64,000 nt of DNA from Anaerolineae bacterium (lineage in GTDB: Bacteria > Chloroflexota > Anaerolineae > Aggregatilineales > Phototrophicaceae), in the NCBI GenBank assembly GCA_022820125.1, contig JAJEGA010000115.1:1-64000 (forward strand), written 5' to 3'. The notes beneath the pieces are model-generated. The model searched no databases. It worked only from the letters and a program-made list of their open reading frames with translations, and was not told where the DNA came from. The position numbers and the translations under genes were made by a program. Shown one piece after another: positions 1 to 8,346 of this stretch (its first letter is position 1; every line of letters begins with the position of its first letter).

Positions 1-326
1 GGAGTCTAGTGAATGTATTTTGTCACGCAATCGTGTCAGAGTTTCCAGGCATTTTGCTGATCGCAAGCGAAGCTACTGGCTCGTTATTTTGTGTGAGCCA
101 AGTCGTGACTTGCGAGGGACTGTGGTTAAATTTCAGTTTAGGTTTGCTCGTCGCAGGGGATGCCAGTTTTGAAGCGATTGCCCTGCTGCTTATGCGCGCA
201 AAGTTTGCGCTCCCTGCGGCATACTGACCGCCAAATTGGACTTTCTCGAACAAGCTAAATCGGGAAACAAAAGAATATGTTATGATCAGGAAGTAAAATA
301 TAGAAATAGTTTCAAAAAGATTTGCA
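1..326. other. Left-edge noncoding stretch
   Basis: I see no convincing gene here. The open frames lack a ribosome-binding site and the longest one runs antisense into the transporter that follows. The last 60 bases are AT-rich, with TATGAT at 281-286 as a possible -10 box but no clear -35, so this is probably the upstream region of the transporter gene. Confidence 0.4.
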
Positions 327-1976
327 ATGGTTGCAAGTAGCGCTCGGACGGGCGCAGCGTCCACAGGCTTTTGGGTGCTGTTCGCGGCAATATCCTCCGC
401 GAGCATGGCGTTCGTCGCGAGCACGTCGCTCAATGTCGCGCTGCCAGCCATCCAGCGCGAGTTGGGCGCCCGCGGCGCCGATCTCATCTGGATTCCCAAC
501 GCCTATGTCATGGTCCAAGCATCGCTGATTGTGGTGGCGGGCTCAATGGGCGATCACTATGGGCGCAATCGCGTCTGCTTGGCGGGGATCCTGCTCTTTG
601 GCTTGGCGTCTATGGTTTGCGGTTATGCGCAGACGACCAACATCATCATCGCCGGGCGCTTGGCGCAGGGCTTGGGCAGCTCGCTGATTGTGCCGAACAG
701 CCTGGCGATAGTATCAGCCCACTTCAGCCGTAAAGGGCAAGGCTGGGCAATTGGGGTCTGGTCAGCATTTACCGTTCTCATGGCGGGGTCGGCGCCATTC
801 CTGGCTGGCGTTCTTGTGGATTTTGGCATGTGGCGCTTCATCTTCTTTATTCACATTCCGCTTGGCTTTTTGGCTGCTTTTCTGATTGTCCGCTATGTGC
901 CCGAGAGCTTCAATCGAGAGTCGCCAAGGCGCATGAGCGTCTTCGGGGCGCTACTGGTTATCTTGGGCTTGGGCGGCATCACCTTCGGCTTCATCGAAAG
1001 TTCGACCTTCGGCTTTGACAGCCCAATCATCGTCGCCTCTGTTTTAGCGGGCTTGCTGGCTTTGATTCTATTCCTCCGCGCCGAAAGAGACGCCAAATAC
1101 GCCATTTTGCCGCTGCGCTTATTCAAGTCGCGCAATTTCAGCGTGGCGAACTTGCTCACCTTGGTATTCAATGGCGTGGTCCAGCCAGCCGTTTTATACT
1201 TGCCGCTGAACTTGATCCAGGTGCAAGGCTACAGCGCTACTTATACCGGCCTTGCCACTGTTCCCATGATCTTAATCGCGACAGTCAGCTCCGCCCTTGT
1301 CGGCCCCATCTTGGACCGGCGCGGTCCGCGCTTTCCATTAACGCTTGGTTTAGTCCTGGTCGCTTTGGGTTTTTTCTTCTTCACCGGCATCGGCGTGACT
1401 GATGGCGAATCCGATTATTTTGGCACTTTCTTCTTGCCGATTGTTTTTTTGGGTTTTGGATTCGGATTTACCTTCGCGCCTCTAACGATGGCTGCGATGG
1501 CTTCGGCGCCAGATGACAACGCGGGCATTGCTTCCGGCGTCAATCAAACAGTGACGCGCATTGGGCAAGTGCTCGTGGTTGGCATCCTGGGCGGGCTCGC
1601 TATCACCTGGTTCGGTCAGCGACTGATGTATGACGACTATATCCAATCTTTGCCGGCTGAAGCGCAGGCGCATCTGGCCGCGGACGCGGGCGACCTGGTC
1701 GAGACAGATATCCCGGATTGGCTGACAGCCGAAGAGCAGGAGCGCGTCCATCATATTATTCGCCAATCTTTCGCGACGACCTTCAACATCTTGATGTTTA
1801 TCGCCGCCGCCGCCTGCCTGCTCTGCGCTGTGATCGCCATCTTCGCGATTGACGATCGCGAGTTGAAGCGCAGACGCGGGCATGACATCCTTGACGACTC
1901 CGATGCGCCGCCGGAAGACGCGAATTCACCTAGCGAGGTTAACCCGCCCGATAGACCGTTTCCCGAATCCCCTTGA
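327..1976 (+). CDS. MFS transporter, DHA2 (EmrB/QacA) drug-exporter type
   Basis: A 549-residue inner-membrane proton-coupled exporter of the 14-helix major facilitator group. Hydrophobic helices run from about residue 12 to 520. The loop after helix 2 carries the MFS motif-A-like GSMGDHYGRNRVCLAG, and helices 4-5 read GRLAQGLGSSLIVPNSLAI as in the DHA2 family. There is a periplasmic loop at about 440-490 and a charged cytoplasmic tail of about 50 residues. The substrate cannot be read from sequence; drugs or small metabolites are typical. The last 38 bases overlap tail-to-tail with the mannonate dehydratase gene on the other strand. Start chosen at the ATG that gives a normal-length N-terminus; no strong Shine-Dalgarno. 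Confidence 0.88.
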   Translation: MVASSARTGAASTGFWVLFAAISSASMAFVASTSLNVALPAIQRELGARGADLIWIPNAYVMVQASLIVVAGSMGDHYGRNRVCLAGILLFGLASMVCGYAQTTNIIIAGRLAQGLGSSLIVPNSLAIVSAHFSRKGQGWAIGVWSAFTVLMAGSAPFLAGVLVDFGMWRFIFFIHIPLGFLAAFLIVRYVPESFNRESPRRMSVFGALLVILGLGGITFGFIESSTFGFDSPIIVASVLAGLLALILFLRAERDAKYAILPLRLFKSRNFSVANLLTLVFNGVVQPAVLYLPLNLIQVQGYSATYTGLATVPMILIATVSSALVGPILDRRGPRFPLTLGLVLVALGFFFFTGIGVTDGESDYFGTFFLPIVFLGFGFGFTFAPLTMAAMASAPDDNAGIASGVNQTVTRIGQVLVVGILGGLAITWFGQRLMYDDYIQSLPAEAQAHLAADAGDLVETDIPDWLTAEEQERVHHIIRQSFATTFNILMFIAAAACLLCAVIAIFAIDDRELKRRRGHDILDDSDAPPEDANSPSEVNPPDRPFPESP

Positions 1977-2907
1977 GATAACCAAGCGCGAAGAGCCGTC
2001 CAATCGCCGAGTAGCCAGCCCGGGAATTGCTGTCGCCCGCCATCGTGGGCACGTGGTCGGGCCGCAGCACGCCGCCGAAACCGATATCGCGATAAGCGCG
2101 CATGCAGGCGACCATGTCCGTCTGCCCGGCATCGTGAAAAGTTTCTTCGAAGCGCTCCGCCGTTCCCGCGACATCGCGCATGTGTACGAAGAAGATCTTG
2201 TCGCGGAAGCGTCGAATCGCCGCTGGCAAGTCATCCGTCATCAAAGCGAAATTCCCCTGGCAGAGCGCGATGCCGCTCATCGGGCTGGGCGCAAGTTCAA
2301 GCAGGCGCTGGAAGTTCTCGATGCTGCGCATGATCCGCCCCAAGCCGCGAATGGGCGATAGCGGCGGGTCGTCCGGGTGCATCGCCAGCTTGACCTCCGC
2401 CGCTTCCGCGACTGGCAGCGCGCGCTCCAGAAAGTAATGCAGGCTCTCCCAAAGCTGCGCCTCGCTAACTTCGCCATAGTCGGTCAAAGGCGCATTGAGC
2501 ATCTGGCTGTGATCGTATCCGCTGACAAGCGCGCCGCCACGCGACCGAATCGTCGTCGATGTGCGCAGCCAATTCATCACCGGCATCCATTCATAACACC
2601 AGACCGGGATGCCAAGCCGTCCCATGCCGTCGATCAGCTCGCAGACGGCGTCGATCTCTTCATCGCGGCCGGGCAGCCCCAGCTTCGTCTTGGTCAGCGG
2701 CGGCCGGCTTTCGATCACCGCCAGCTCAAAGCCGCGATCTTCATAAGCATTCTTGACCCGCAGCAGCGAGGTATAGCTCCAGGGCGGCGCCGCGCCATAG
2801 TACCCGTCGAAGTCCAGCGCCCCGACCGCATGCCGAAGGCCACATTGCGCGACCAGGTCCCAAAGCGTTGAATATACCGGCGGCAGCATCTCGGCAATTT
2901 GAATCAT
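1939..2907 (-). CDS. uxuA: Mannonate dehydratase
   Basis: Predicted to dehydrate D-mannonate to 2-keto-3-deoxy-D-gluconate in hexuronate breakdown; a cytoplasmic TIM-barrel metalloenzyme. Family signatures seen in order are HPDDPP, LCQGNFAL, FFVHMRDV and the C-terminal RPDHVPTM, which carry the metal and catalytic His/Asp/Cys/Arg positions. The length of 322 residues is slightly shorter than E. coli UxuA, as in many UxuA homologues outside Enterobacteria. A longer frame begins at 2949, but GGAGG lies 5-6 bases upstream of the ATG at 2907, giving MIQIAEML. No uxaC or uxaB neighbour is visible, so the upstream steps must be elsewhere. The 3' end overlaps the convergent MFS gene by 38 bases. Confidence 0.88.
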   Translation of the reverse strand: MIQIAEMLPPVYSTLWDLVAQCGLRHAVGALDFDGYYGAAPPWSYTSLLRVKNAYEDRGFELAVIESRPPLTKTKLGLPGRDEEIDAVCELIDGMGRLGIPVWCYEWMPVMNWLRTSTTIRSRGGALVSGYDHSQMLNAPLTDYGEVSEAQLWESLHYFLERALPVAEAAEVKLAMHPDDPPLSPIRGLGRIMRSIENFQRLLELAPSPMSGIALCQGNFALMTDDLPAAIRRFRDKIFFVHMRDVAGTAERFEETFHDAGQTDMVACMRAYRDIGFGGVLRPDHVPTMAGDSNSRAGYSAIGRLFALGYLKGIRETVYRAG

Positions 2908-3089
2908 GAGCGCCTCCGCGCGGCAATCATCAGCAACAATCCTCCACAAGCATAACAGAAATGCGACGCGCTCAAACGATTTGCGTAAAGCCTTTGACGC
3001 CTGACAAAGACATTTCTCTTCGTCCTAAGCAACGGCTAGAGTTTATTGCGAAAAAAGGACGGTTGTAGGTCCTCCTTCGCATGACTGAC

Positions 3090-3117
3090 TTGACGCTGTT
3101 TCTGTGTTCTCTATAGT
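3090..3117 (+). promoter_or_regulatory. Sigma70-type promoter for the P-type ATPase
   Basis: TTGACG at 3090-3095 and TATAGT at 3112-3117 are separated by 16 bases. The expected transcription start near 3123-3125 leaves only about 10 bases before the ATG at 3134, so the message would be nearly leaderless. It also argues against the GTG at 3104 as the start. Confidence 0.45.
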
Positions 3118-3133
3118 TCAAAATCATTCTACA

Positions 3134-5590
3134 ATGCCAGCCATGCAAACGACAATCAAGCGCGCCATAGACGACAGCGAAACCATCGCCGGGCTGAGCG
3201 CGAGCGCGGTTAACGAACGCATCCGCCGCGGGCAATCCAACGACTTCGAGGCGCGCGTCGGCCGCAGCTATTGGAATATCTTCCGCGAGAATGTGCTCAA
3301 CCTGTTCAATATCGTCCTGGGCGCGATGCTGATCATCGTCATCGCCCTGGGCGATTACGCCACCGCCTTCTTCGCCGGCTTCAGCGTCGTCTCCAACACC
3401 TTCTTCGGCATGATCCAGGAGTTCAACGCCAAGCGCCAACTGGATCAACTGGCGGCGCTGGCGGAGCAAACGGTGCGCTGCCGGCGCGCTGGCGAGTGGG
3501 TGGATGTGCCGATGCGCGGCGTCGTGCTGGACGATATCATCCGCATTGAACCAGGCGACCGGCTGGTCGTCGATGGCGTCGTCTTGCGCGCCGACTCGCT
3601 GGAAATGGACGAATCGCATTTAACCGGCGAATCCGACGCCGTCAGCAAAGCGCCCGATGACCAGGTCTTGTCCGGCTCCTTCTGCATCGCCGGGGCGGGC
3701 CTCATGCGCGCGACCAAGGTGGGCGCAGAGAGCCATATCAACCGGCTTTCCGTCATCGCCAAGCAATACAAGCTGGTTAAGACGCCGACTCAAATCAAGA
3801 TTGACATCACGGTCGAAGTCGCTGTCGTCATCATGGCGATATTTGTGCCGCTGATCTTCGTCACCGGCTTCAGCATCGGCAATGAATTCCTCGAAATCGT
3901 GCGCAACGCCGTCGTCTTCACCACCAGTTTGGTGCCGCAAGGTTTGGTGCTGGTGGCGATATTGTCGCTGACCATCGGCGCCGTCAAGATCAGCCGGCAG
4001 CAGACGCTGATCCAGCGAGTGAATGCCGTCGAATCGCTGGCGAACGCGACTGTGCTCTGCTTCGACAAGACAGGCACCTTGACCCGAAACGAACTCGCCG
4101 TGCGCGAAATCATCCCGCTGGGAACGATGGACGCTGGCGATATCCACCTCGAACTGCGCGATTTTCTCAAGAATCTGGCGCATCTGAATAACACGGCTCA
4201 AGCCATCGATCGTTATATTGATCAGGTCGTGGACGCCGACGACTATCCGCCGAAGCTGCGGGAGATCCCCTTCTCCTCCGGGCGCAAATGGGCGGCCGTC
4301 TGCCTGCCGGGCAAGACCCTGCTCATGGGCGCGCCGGAACGTCTGCTGCCGAGCGACAGCCCTGAATACCAGCGGGCGGAGGCGCTCGCGGCTGGTGGCA
4401 TGCGCGTGCTCGCATTTGCTGAGATGGCGGGCGAGCCCGATTTGGGCGCCGGCGTCGCCGTTTACGATGTCCTGCCACTGGCGCTGATCGTCATGAGCGA
4501 TCAGATCCGCGAAGATATTCAGGACACCCTGGCCGCCTTCCGCGAGGAAGGGCTGACGCTCAAGGTGATCTCGGGCGACAATATCGAGACGGTGCGCGCC
4601 ATCGCCGCCGCCTCGGGCATGGACATCGGCAGCCGCGCCTTTTCCGGCGCCGAGCTTGAGGGAATGGGCGAGGTCGAGTTCGAAAGCGCTGTGAGCGAGA
4701 GCCACGTCTTCGCCCGCATAGAGCCCGATACCAAACAGCGGATCGTCGCAGCGCTGCGCCGCAATGGCGAATACGTCTCCATGGTCGGCGATGGCGTCAA
4801 CGACGTGCCGGCGCTGAAGGCGGCCAACCTCGCGATCGTGATGAACGACGGCACCCAAATCAGCAAAGACGTCGCCGATATCGTCTTGCTCAACAACGCG
4901 ATGTCGACCCTGCCGCGCGCCTTCCGCGAGGGCAAAGAGACGACGCAGACCATCTTCGGCACGATGAAGATGTTCCTGGTGCGCAACTTCTTCATGGTCG
5001 CGCTCTTCGTCTGCATCGCCTTCATGGCGCTGCCTTTTCCCATCACGCCGGTGCAAATCAGCTGGGCGACCTTTGGCACGGTCAATCTACCAGCCACCTT
5101 AATCGCCTTCGGCTTGCTGCGCCCGCGATTCATGGGGCGTTTCCGCCGCGATGTGCTCGATTACATCATCACCATGGGCTGCATCGGCGCGGCGCTGATG
5201 ACGCTGCTCTACCTGATCGTCTGGTTCGGCGGCGGGGGGGACCTGCGCCAGACGCGCTCGGCGATCACGATCATGGTCGCGCTCTATGGCATGCTGATCA
5301 CCTGGCATATCCAGGGCATTGACTTGTACAACCCCGATTCCTTCTTGCAGCATTGGCGCATCCTTCTGCTGAGCAGCCTCCTAACCGCGCTGACCATCAT
5401 CGCAATGTACGTTTTTCCCGATCTGTTCGAGTTCAGTCCGCCGCGCTGGGATGGTGGCGATGGCTCGCTGATGATTGTGGCGATAGCGGCGCTGTTCTTG
5501 CTGACGATGGCGCTGCTGTCGCATGGGATGCGGCATCGGTATTTGCTGAATCGCTTCTGGGATTTGTTGAGTCCGGATCGGGCGGAGTAG
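3134..5590 (+). CDS. Cation-translocating P-type ATPase
   Basis: A P-type ATPase of about 818 residues that pumps a cation across the membrane using an aspartyl-phosphate. Seen, numbered from the 3134 ATG: actuator motif LTGES (TGES 164-167), phosphorylation motif DKTGTLTRN with Asp311, hinge motif GDGVNDVPALK at 552-562, and about ten membrane helices (two pairs N-terminal, six C-terminal). The helix-4 segment reads SLVPQGLVLVA. This PQGL form, in place of the PEGLP of Ca2+/H+ pumps or the CPC of heavy-metal pumps, resembles the CtpE-like group, reported as calcium transporters in mycobacteria. Ion specificity is therefore inference. A second in-frame ATG at 3143 is also possible, and neither has a Shine-Dalgarno. 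Confidence 0.85.
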   Translation: MPAMQTTIKRAIDDSETIAGLSASAVNERIRRGQSNDFEARVGRSYWNIFRENVLNLFNIVLGAMLIIVIALGDYATAFFAGFSVVSNTFFGMIQEFNAKRQLDQLAALAEQTVRCRRAGEWVDVPMRGVVLDDIIRIEPGDRLVVDGVVLRADSLEMDESHLTGESDAVSKAPDDQVLSGSFCIAGAGLMRATKVGAESHINRLSVIAKQYKLVKTPTQIKIDITVEVAVVIMAIFVPLIFVTGFSIGNEFLEIVRNAVVFTTSLVPQGLVLVAILSLTIGAVKISRQQTLIQRVNAVESLANATVLCFDKTGTLTRNELAVREIIPLGTMDAGDIHLELRDFLKNLAHLNNTAQAIDRYIDQVVDADDYPPKLREIPFSSGRKWAAVCLPGKTLLMGAPERLLPSDSPEYQRAEALAAGGMRVLAFAEMAGEPDLGAGVAVYDVLPLALIVMSDQIREDIQDTLAAFREEGLTLKVISGDNIETVRAIAAASGMDIGSRAFSGAELEGMGEVEFESAVSESHVFARIEPDTKQRIVAALRRNGEYVSMVGDGVNDVPALKAANLAIVMNDGTQISKDVADIVLLNNAMSTLPRAFREGKETTQTIFGTMKMFLVRNFFMVALFVCIAFMALPFPITPVQISWATFGTVNLPATLIAFGLLRPRFMGRFRRDVLDYIITMGCIGAALMTLLYLIVWFGGGGDLRQTRSAITIMVALYGMLITWHIQGIDLYNPDSFLQHWRILLLSSLLTALTIIAMYVFPDLFEFSPPRWDGGDGSLMIVAIAALFLLTMALLSHGMRHRYLLNRFWDLLSPDRAE

Positions 5591-5748
5591 CCACCGAAGC
5601 AAGATCAAGCAGGAAGTGTGATCTTTTATTACCACCGAGGCCACCGAGATTAAAGAGGACTCCGAGGACGGTTCGCTGTTGAAATCTCACCCGCGCGGGT
5701 GTCGAGGGGGCTGTTTGGGCGCGTGCGTAAGCTCGTAGGGGATTGTAT

Positions 5749-6545
5749 TTATAGCATGATAGAGACTGGAAATTCTTCTCGCCAGACTTTCCAATAGCGC
5801 CGATCCATATTTCCCTTAAAGAAAACCGGTACATTCCGTTCGTCCATAAGGTCAATCAAATCGGCTGTCCACATCGTTTCAGGCTGAAACACCCGACTCC
5901 CATTCGACGCCGCGCCGATGATCGCCCACTCGAAGGGCAGCTTTTCTTTCTTTTTTAGCCACTCTTCGAAAACAGGCGCTACATCAAACCAGAGCGGCTC
6001 AATGCTCATGAAGCGGACGCTCGCCTCGATCTTCTGCATATGCTTTAGGTAGGCGCCCAACGCACGGGCGCCGCCGGTCTCGCTCATCAGATGACCAGCC
6101 GGCAAGCTGACGCCCACCCATACGTTCTTGGGAAAGGGGTTGAATTTAGGCAGCCGAATCGGGAACTTGCTCAAGGTCTGAAAGGTGTGCCAGTGCGCTT
6201 CTTCCACACATGCAACACTTGGCGAATCTGCTCTTCCGGGGCCCAATGCCCGAAGAGATCAGCCATGCTGCCGACGAAGATTCCGGCGGGATCTTTAACC
6301 CTTAGCGGTGCTCTGAGGCTGTGGGGCCGCCAATAGTGGTGCTCAAATCCATGTGGATATCCAGATGTGAAGCGCTCGGCGATAGTCTTTGCATAGCACT
6401 CAGTGATTGAGCCGTCAGGCATTTTCCAGGTGCAGCCGTGGAAGCAGCCGCCCGTTGGATTCCAGGTGTAACCGGGCAATTCAACGCCATCAGCCCTGCG
6501 TATTCGCGTCCATTCGATGCCTTTGGGTGGCTTTTGCCTATTCAT
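5749..6545 (-). pseudogene. DUF5131 (phage Gp37/Gp68-like) gene with a frameshift
   Basis: The two halves of one protein lie in different frames. The N-terminal half, from the ATG at 6545 (MNRQKPPKGIEWTRI), carries YTWNPTGGCFHGC, then ECYAKTIAERF and GIFVGSMADLFGHWAPEEQIRQVL. The C-terminal half resumes as EEAHWHTFQTLSKFPIRLPKF, followed by WVGVSLPAG and FMSIEPLW and ends at 5749. One missing base near 6204-6207 restores a continuous protein of about 265 residues. The family is common in phages and plasmids, has a conserved cysteine cluster and is functionally uncharacterised. No other phage gene lies nearby. Either a real pseudogene or a sequencing error. Confidence 0.72.
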
Positions 6546-6657
6546 TTGTTGCTCTTGGCTTCTGTTTGAACAGCATAATAGAACATAAGAGCTATCCACG
6601 CAACCGTATTCATCGCGATTTTCATTACCGGCGAAACAACTTTCAGGATTGACGAGT

Positions 6658-8028
6658 TTACGGTCGCCGCCACTTGTCCAAAACCCAAACGACCGCCACC
6701 GCCGAAAATACAAAGAGCAGCGGATCGGTCGGCGAGCGGTAGCGGGTAGAGGGATGAAACAACAGGTAGACCAGCGTCTGACTGATTTGTACAAAAAACA
6801 GCAGGCTCAGCAGCCGCCACTGTTTTCGGCTCAGCCATGCGCCGGCGACCGCCAGCAGCCACAGCCCGCCGAAGTAGGCGATGTGCAGGTTGCGGCCGAT
6901 GACGTTGAAGAGCGTATCCTCTTGATAGGCGGCGTTGGCGGCGCTCACGCCCAAGTGCGAGCCCTCGCCGGTGATGATGACGACCGCGCCGCTTTCGTCC
7001 ACGCTCAGCTTCTCGCCCAGGCGCAGATTGCGCAACGGCGTCACTTGTGGATTCCAATAAACCAGCAGCTTCGCCAGCATCAGATCGAGCGCATCGGCTG
7101 GATTCTCGCGCAGGTACGCCCAGCCGGCGCGCGCCATGAAGGCGTTGCGGCGCAAGGGCTCGTCTGTCGGCGGGATACCGAGCGGCGGGCCTAGCCACTG
7201 CACATCGTAGCCTGCGCGGAAGACCGCGGCCGCGCGCGCGTTGTTGCCCTGATAGATGTTCTCGCCACTGTTGAGCGCGATCGGCACGAAGCCGTCGTAA
7301 ATTTCATAGGCTCGCAACAACCAGGGCAGCGGAATCAGGAGGCTCACAAGCGCCACCGGCAGCAGCCGCCGCAGCGTCTCGCGCGGGCTGAGCTTCAGCA
7401 GGAACCAGAGTGCCGCCAGCAGCGCCAAAGGCGGCAGCAGCGCCCGTGCCAAGACGGATATGCCCAGCGCCAATCCGGCGGCGATGGCGGTGGCAAGCGT
7501 CCGTCGGTCGAAGGCTGAACGCTCTCGCAGCTGAATCAGCAGCCAGACGAAGAGATGCAGCAGCAGTATCCAGAGCGCCGTATCGTTTAGCGTCAGGTTT
7601 TGAAATATCAGATAGGGATATAGCGCGAAGAACAAGCCAGCAAGCGCCCCGATCCTTTCGCCGTTTTGATGCGGACGCGGGAAGAGCCGCCGGCAGATGT
7701 CATAGAGCAGCATAATCGAAAGCGCGTCGAAGAGGATATGCAGCGCGGCGACGGCGAGATAATCGCGCCCGAAAATGCCGTAGATGATGGCGACAACGTA
7801 ACTGTACAGCGGCGGCAGACCGGCGTCGGCGGCGCCCGCTTCGCGCCCGTAGACGCCCGTCTCCAGCAGATTCAGCGCGAGTTCATCGTAGGCGACTGAG
7901 CCGTGTATCACGCCACCGGGGTCGCTGTAGGCGAAATGCTGAGGGAAGGCGAACAGCACCGCGATACGCAGAACGATGGCGATGGCGATGACCTCGAGCA
8001 GTTTGTATCGCTCAAGACGATGGCGCAT
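6658..8028 (-). CDS. GT39/ArnT-like membrane glycosyltransferase (PMT_2 type)
   Basis: A 456-residue polytopic membrane protein with about ten to eleven hydrophobic helices. The N-terminal part has the first extracytoplasmic loop with acidic residues (SDPGGVIHGSVAYDELALNLL) and a PPLYSYVVAIIYGIFG segment. This matches the DxD/E loop and P-P-L-Y pattern of the PMT_2/dolichyl-phosphate-mannose-type transferases, which move sugars from a polyprenyl phosphate donor to lipids or proteins outside the membrane. The acceptor is unknown. The C-terminal third (about 265-370) is a soluble loop containing EKLSVDESGAVVIITGEGS. The gene is separated by 28 bases from the small protein gene upstream. Confidence 0.75.
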   Translation of the reverse strand: MRHRLERYKLLEVIAIAIVLRIAVLFAFPQHFAYSDPGGVIHGSVAYDELALNLLETGVYGREAGAADAGLPPLYSYVVAIIYGIFGRDYLAVAALHILFDALSIMLLYDICRRLFPRPHQNGERIGALAGLFFALYPYLIFQNLTLNDTALWILLLHLFVWLLIQLRERSAFDRRTLATAIAAGLALGISVLARALLPPLALLAALWFLLKLSPRETLRRLLPVALVSLLIPLPWLLRAYEIYDGFVPIALNSGENIYQGNNARAAAVFRAGYDVQWLGPPLGIPPTDEPLRRNAFMARAGWAYLRENPADALDLMLAKLLVYWNPQVTPLRNLRLGEKLSVDESGAVVIITGEGSHLGVSAANAAYQEDTLFNVIGRNLHIAYFGGLWLLAVAGAWLSRKQWRLLSLLFFVQISQTLVYLLFHPSTRYRSPTDPLLFVFSAVAVVWVLDKWRRP

Positions 8029-8056
8029 CGCTTAAGGCAGTTTCAGGGAGAGGCCA

Positions 8057-8269
8057 TCAACTGTCGACGCTCGGCAGCTTCCCGGCAAAGCCCAAGCCTT
8101 CCAGCAAACCTGCCGCTCGCGCCTGCTCGGTCTCAACTTTGCGGAGCCTCTGGTCCAGCGCTTGAAAGCCATCATCCATCTTGTCTTCGAGGCGTTTGAT
8201 GTCAGTTCGCAGCCATAAGAACAAGCCGGCGACAACTCCAATGATGATAATGACCTGTTCCCACTCCAT
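8057..8269 (-). CDS. Small membrane-anchored coiled-coil protein
   Basis: A 70-residue protein with one N-terminal membrane helix (about 5-20, VIIIIGVVAGLFLWL). A short predicted coiled coil (DIKRLEDKMDDGFQALDQRL) follows, then a C-terminal TEQARAAGLLEGLGFAGK. That tail closely matches the end of the protein at 11796-12176 (IEQARMLGFLEGRGVMGK), and both begin M-[ED]-W followed by a hydrophobic stretch, so they are paralogues. GAGGACC lies about 9 bases upstream of the ATG. Function unknown; the layout suggests a membrane scaffold or a regulator of a partner. Confidence 0.65.
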   Translation of the reverse strand: MEWEQVIIIIGVVAGLFLWLRTDIKRLEDKMDDGFQALDQRLRKVETEQARAAGLLEGLGFAGKLPSVDS

Positions 8270-8346
8270 AGCTTTGGTCCTCTATGATTGTTTGCGCTGC
8301 TGCCTATAGTGTATCACAACGACTGCTGCGATTCATGATCACCGAG

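Noticed and set aside
23..499. Minus-strand frame of 158 codons at the left edge
   Set aside because: It overlaps the true start of the MFS gene, has no ribosome-binding site and only an accidental hydrophobic stretch.
3620..5056. Long minus-strand frame (478 codons) across the P-type ATPase gene
   Set aside because: Antisense shadow in GC-rich DNA; the + strand carries all P-type motifs and the shadow has no domain or Shine-Dalgarno.
5749..6545. Prophage remnant suggested by the Gp37/Gp68-type gene
   Set aside because: No integrase, capsid, terminase or lysis gene is nearby; the family also occurs on chromosomes and plasmids.
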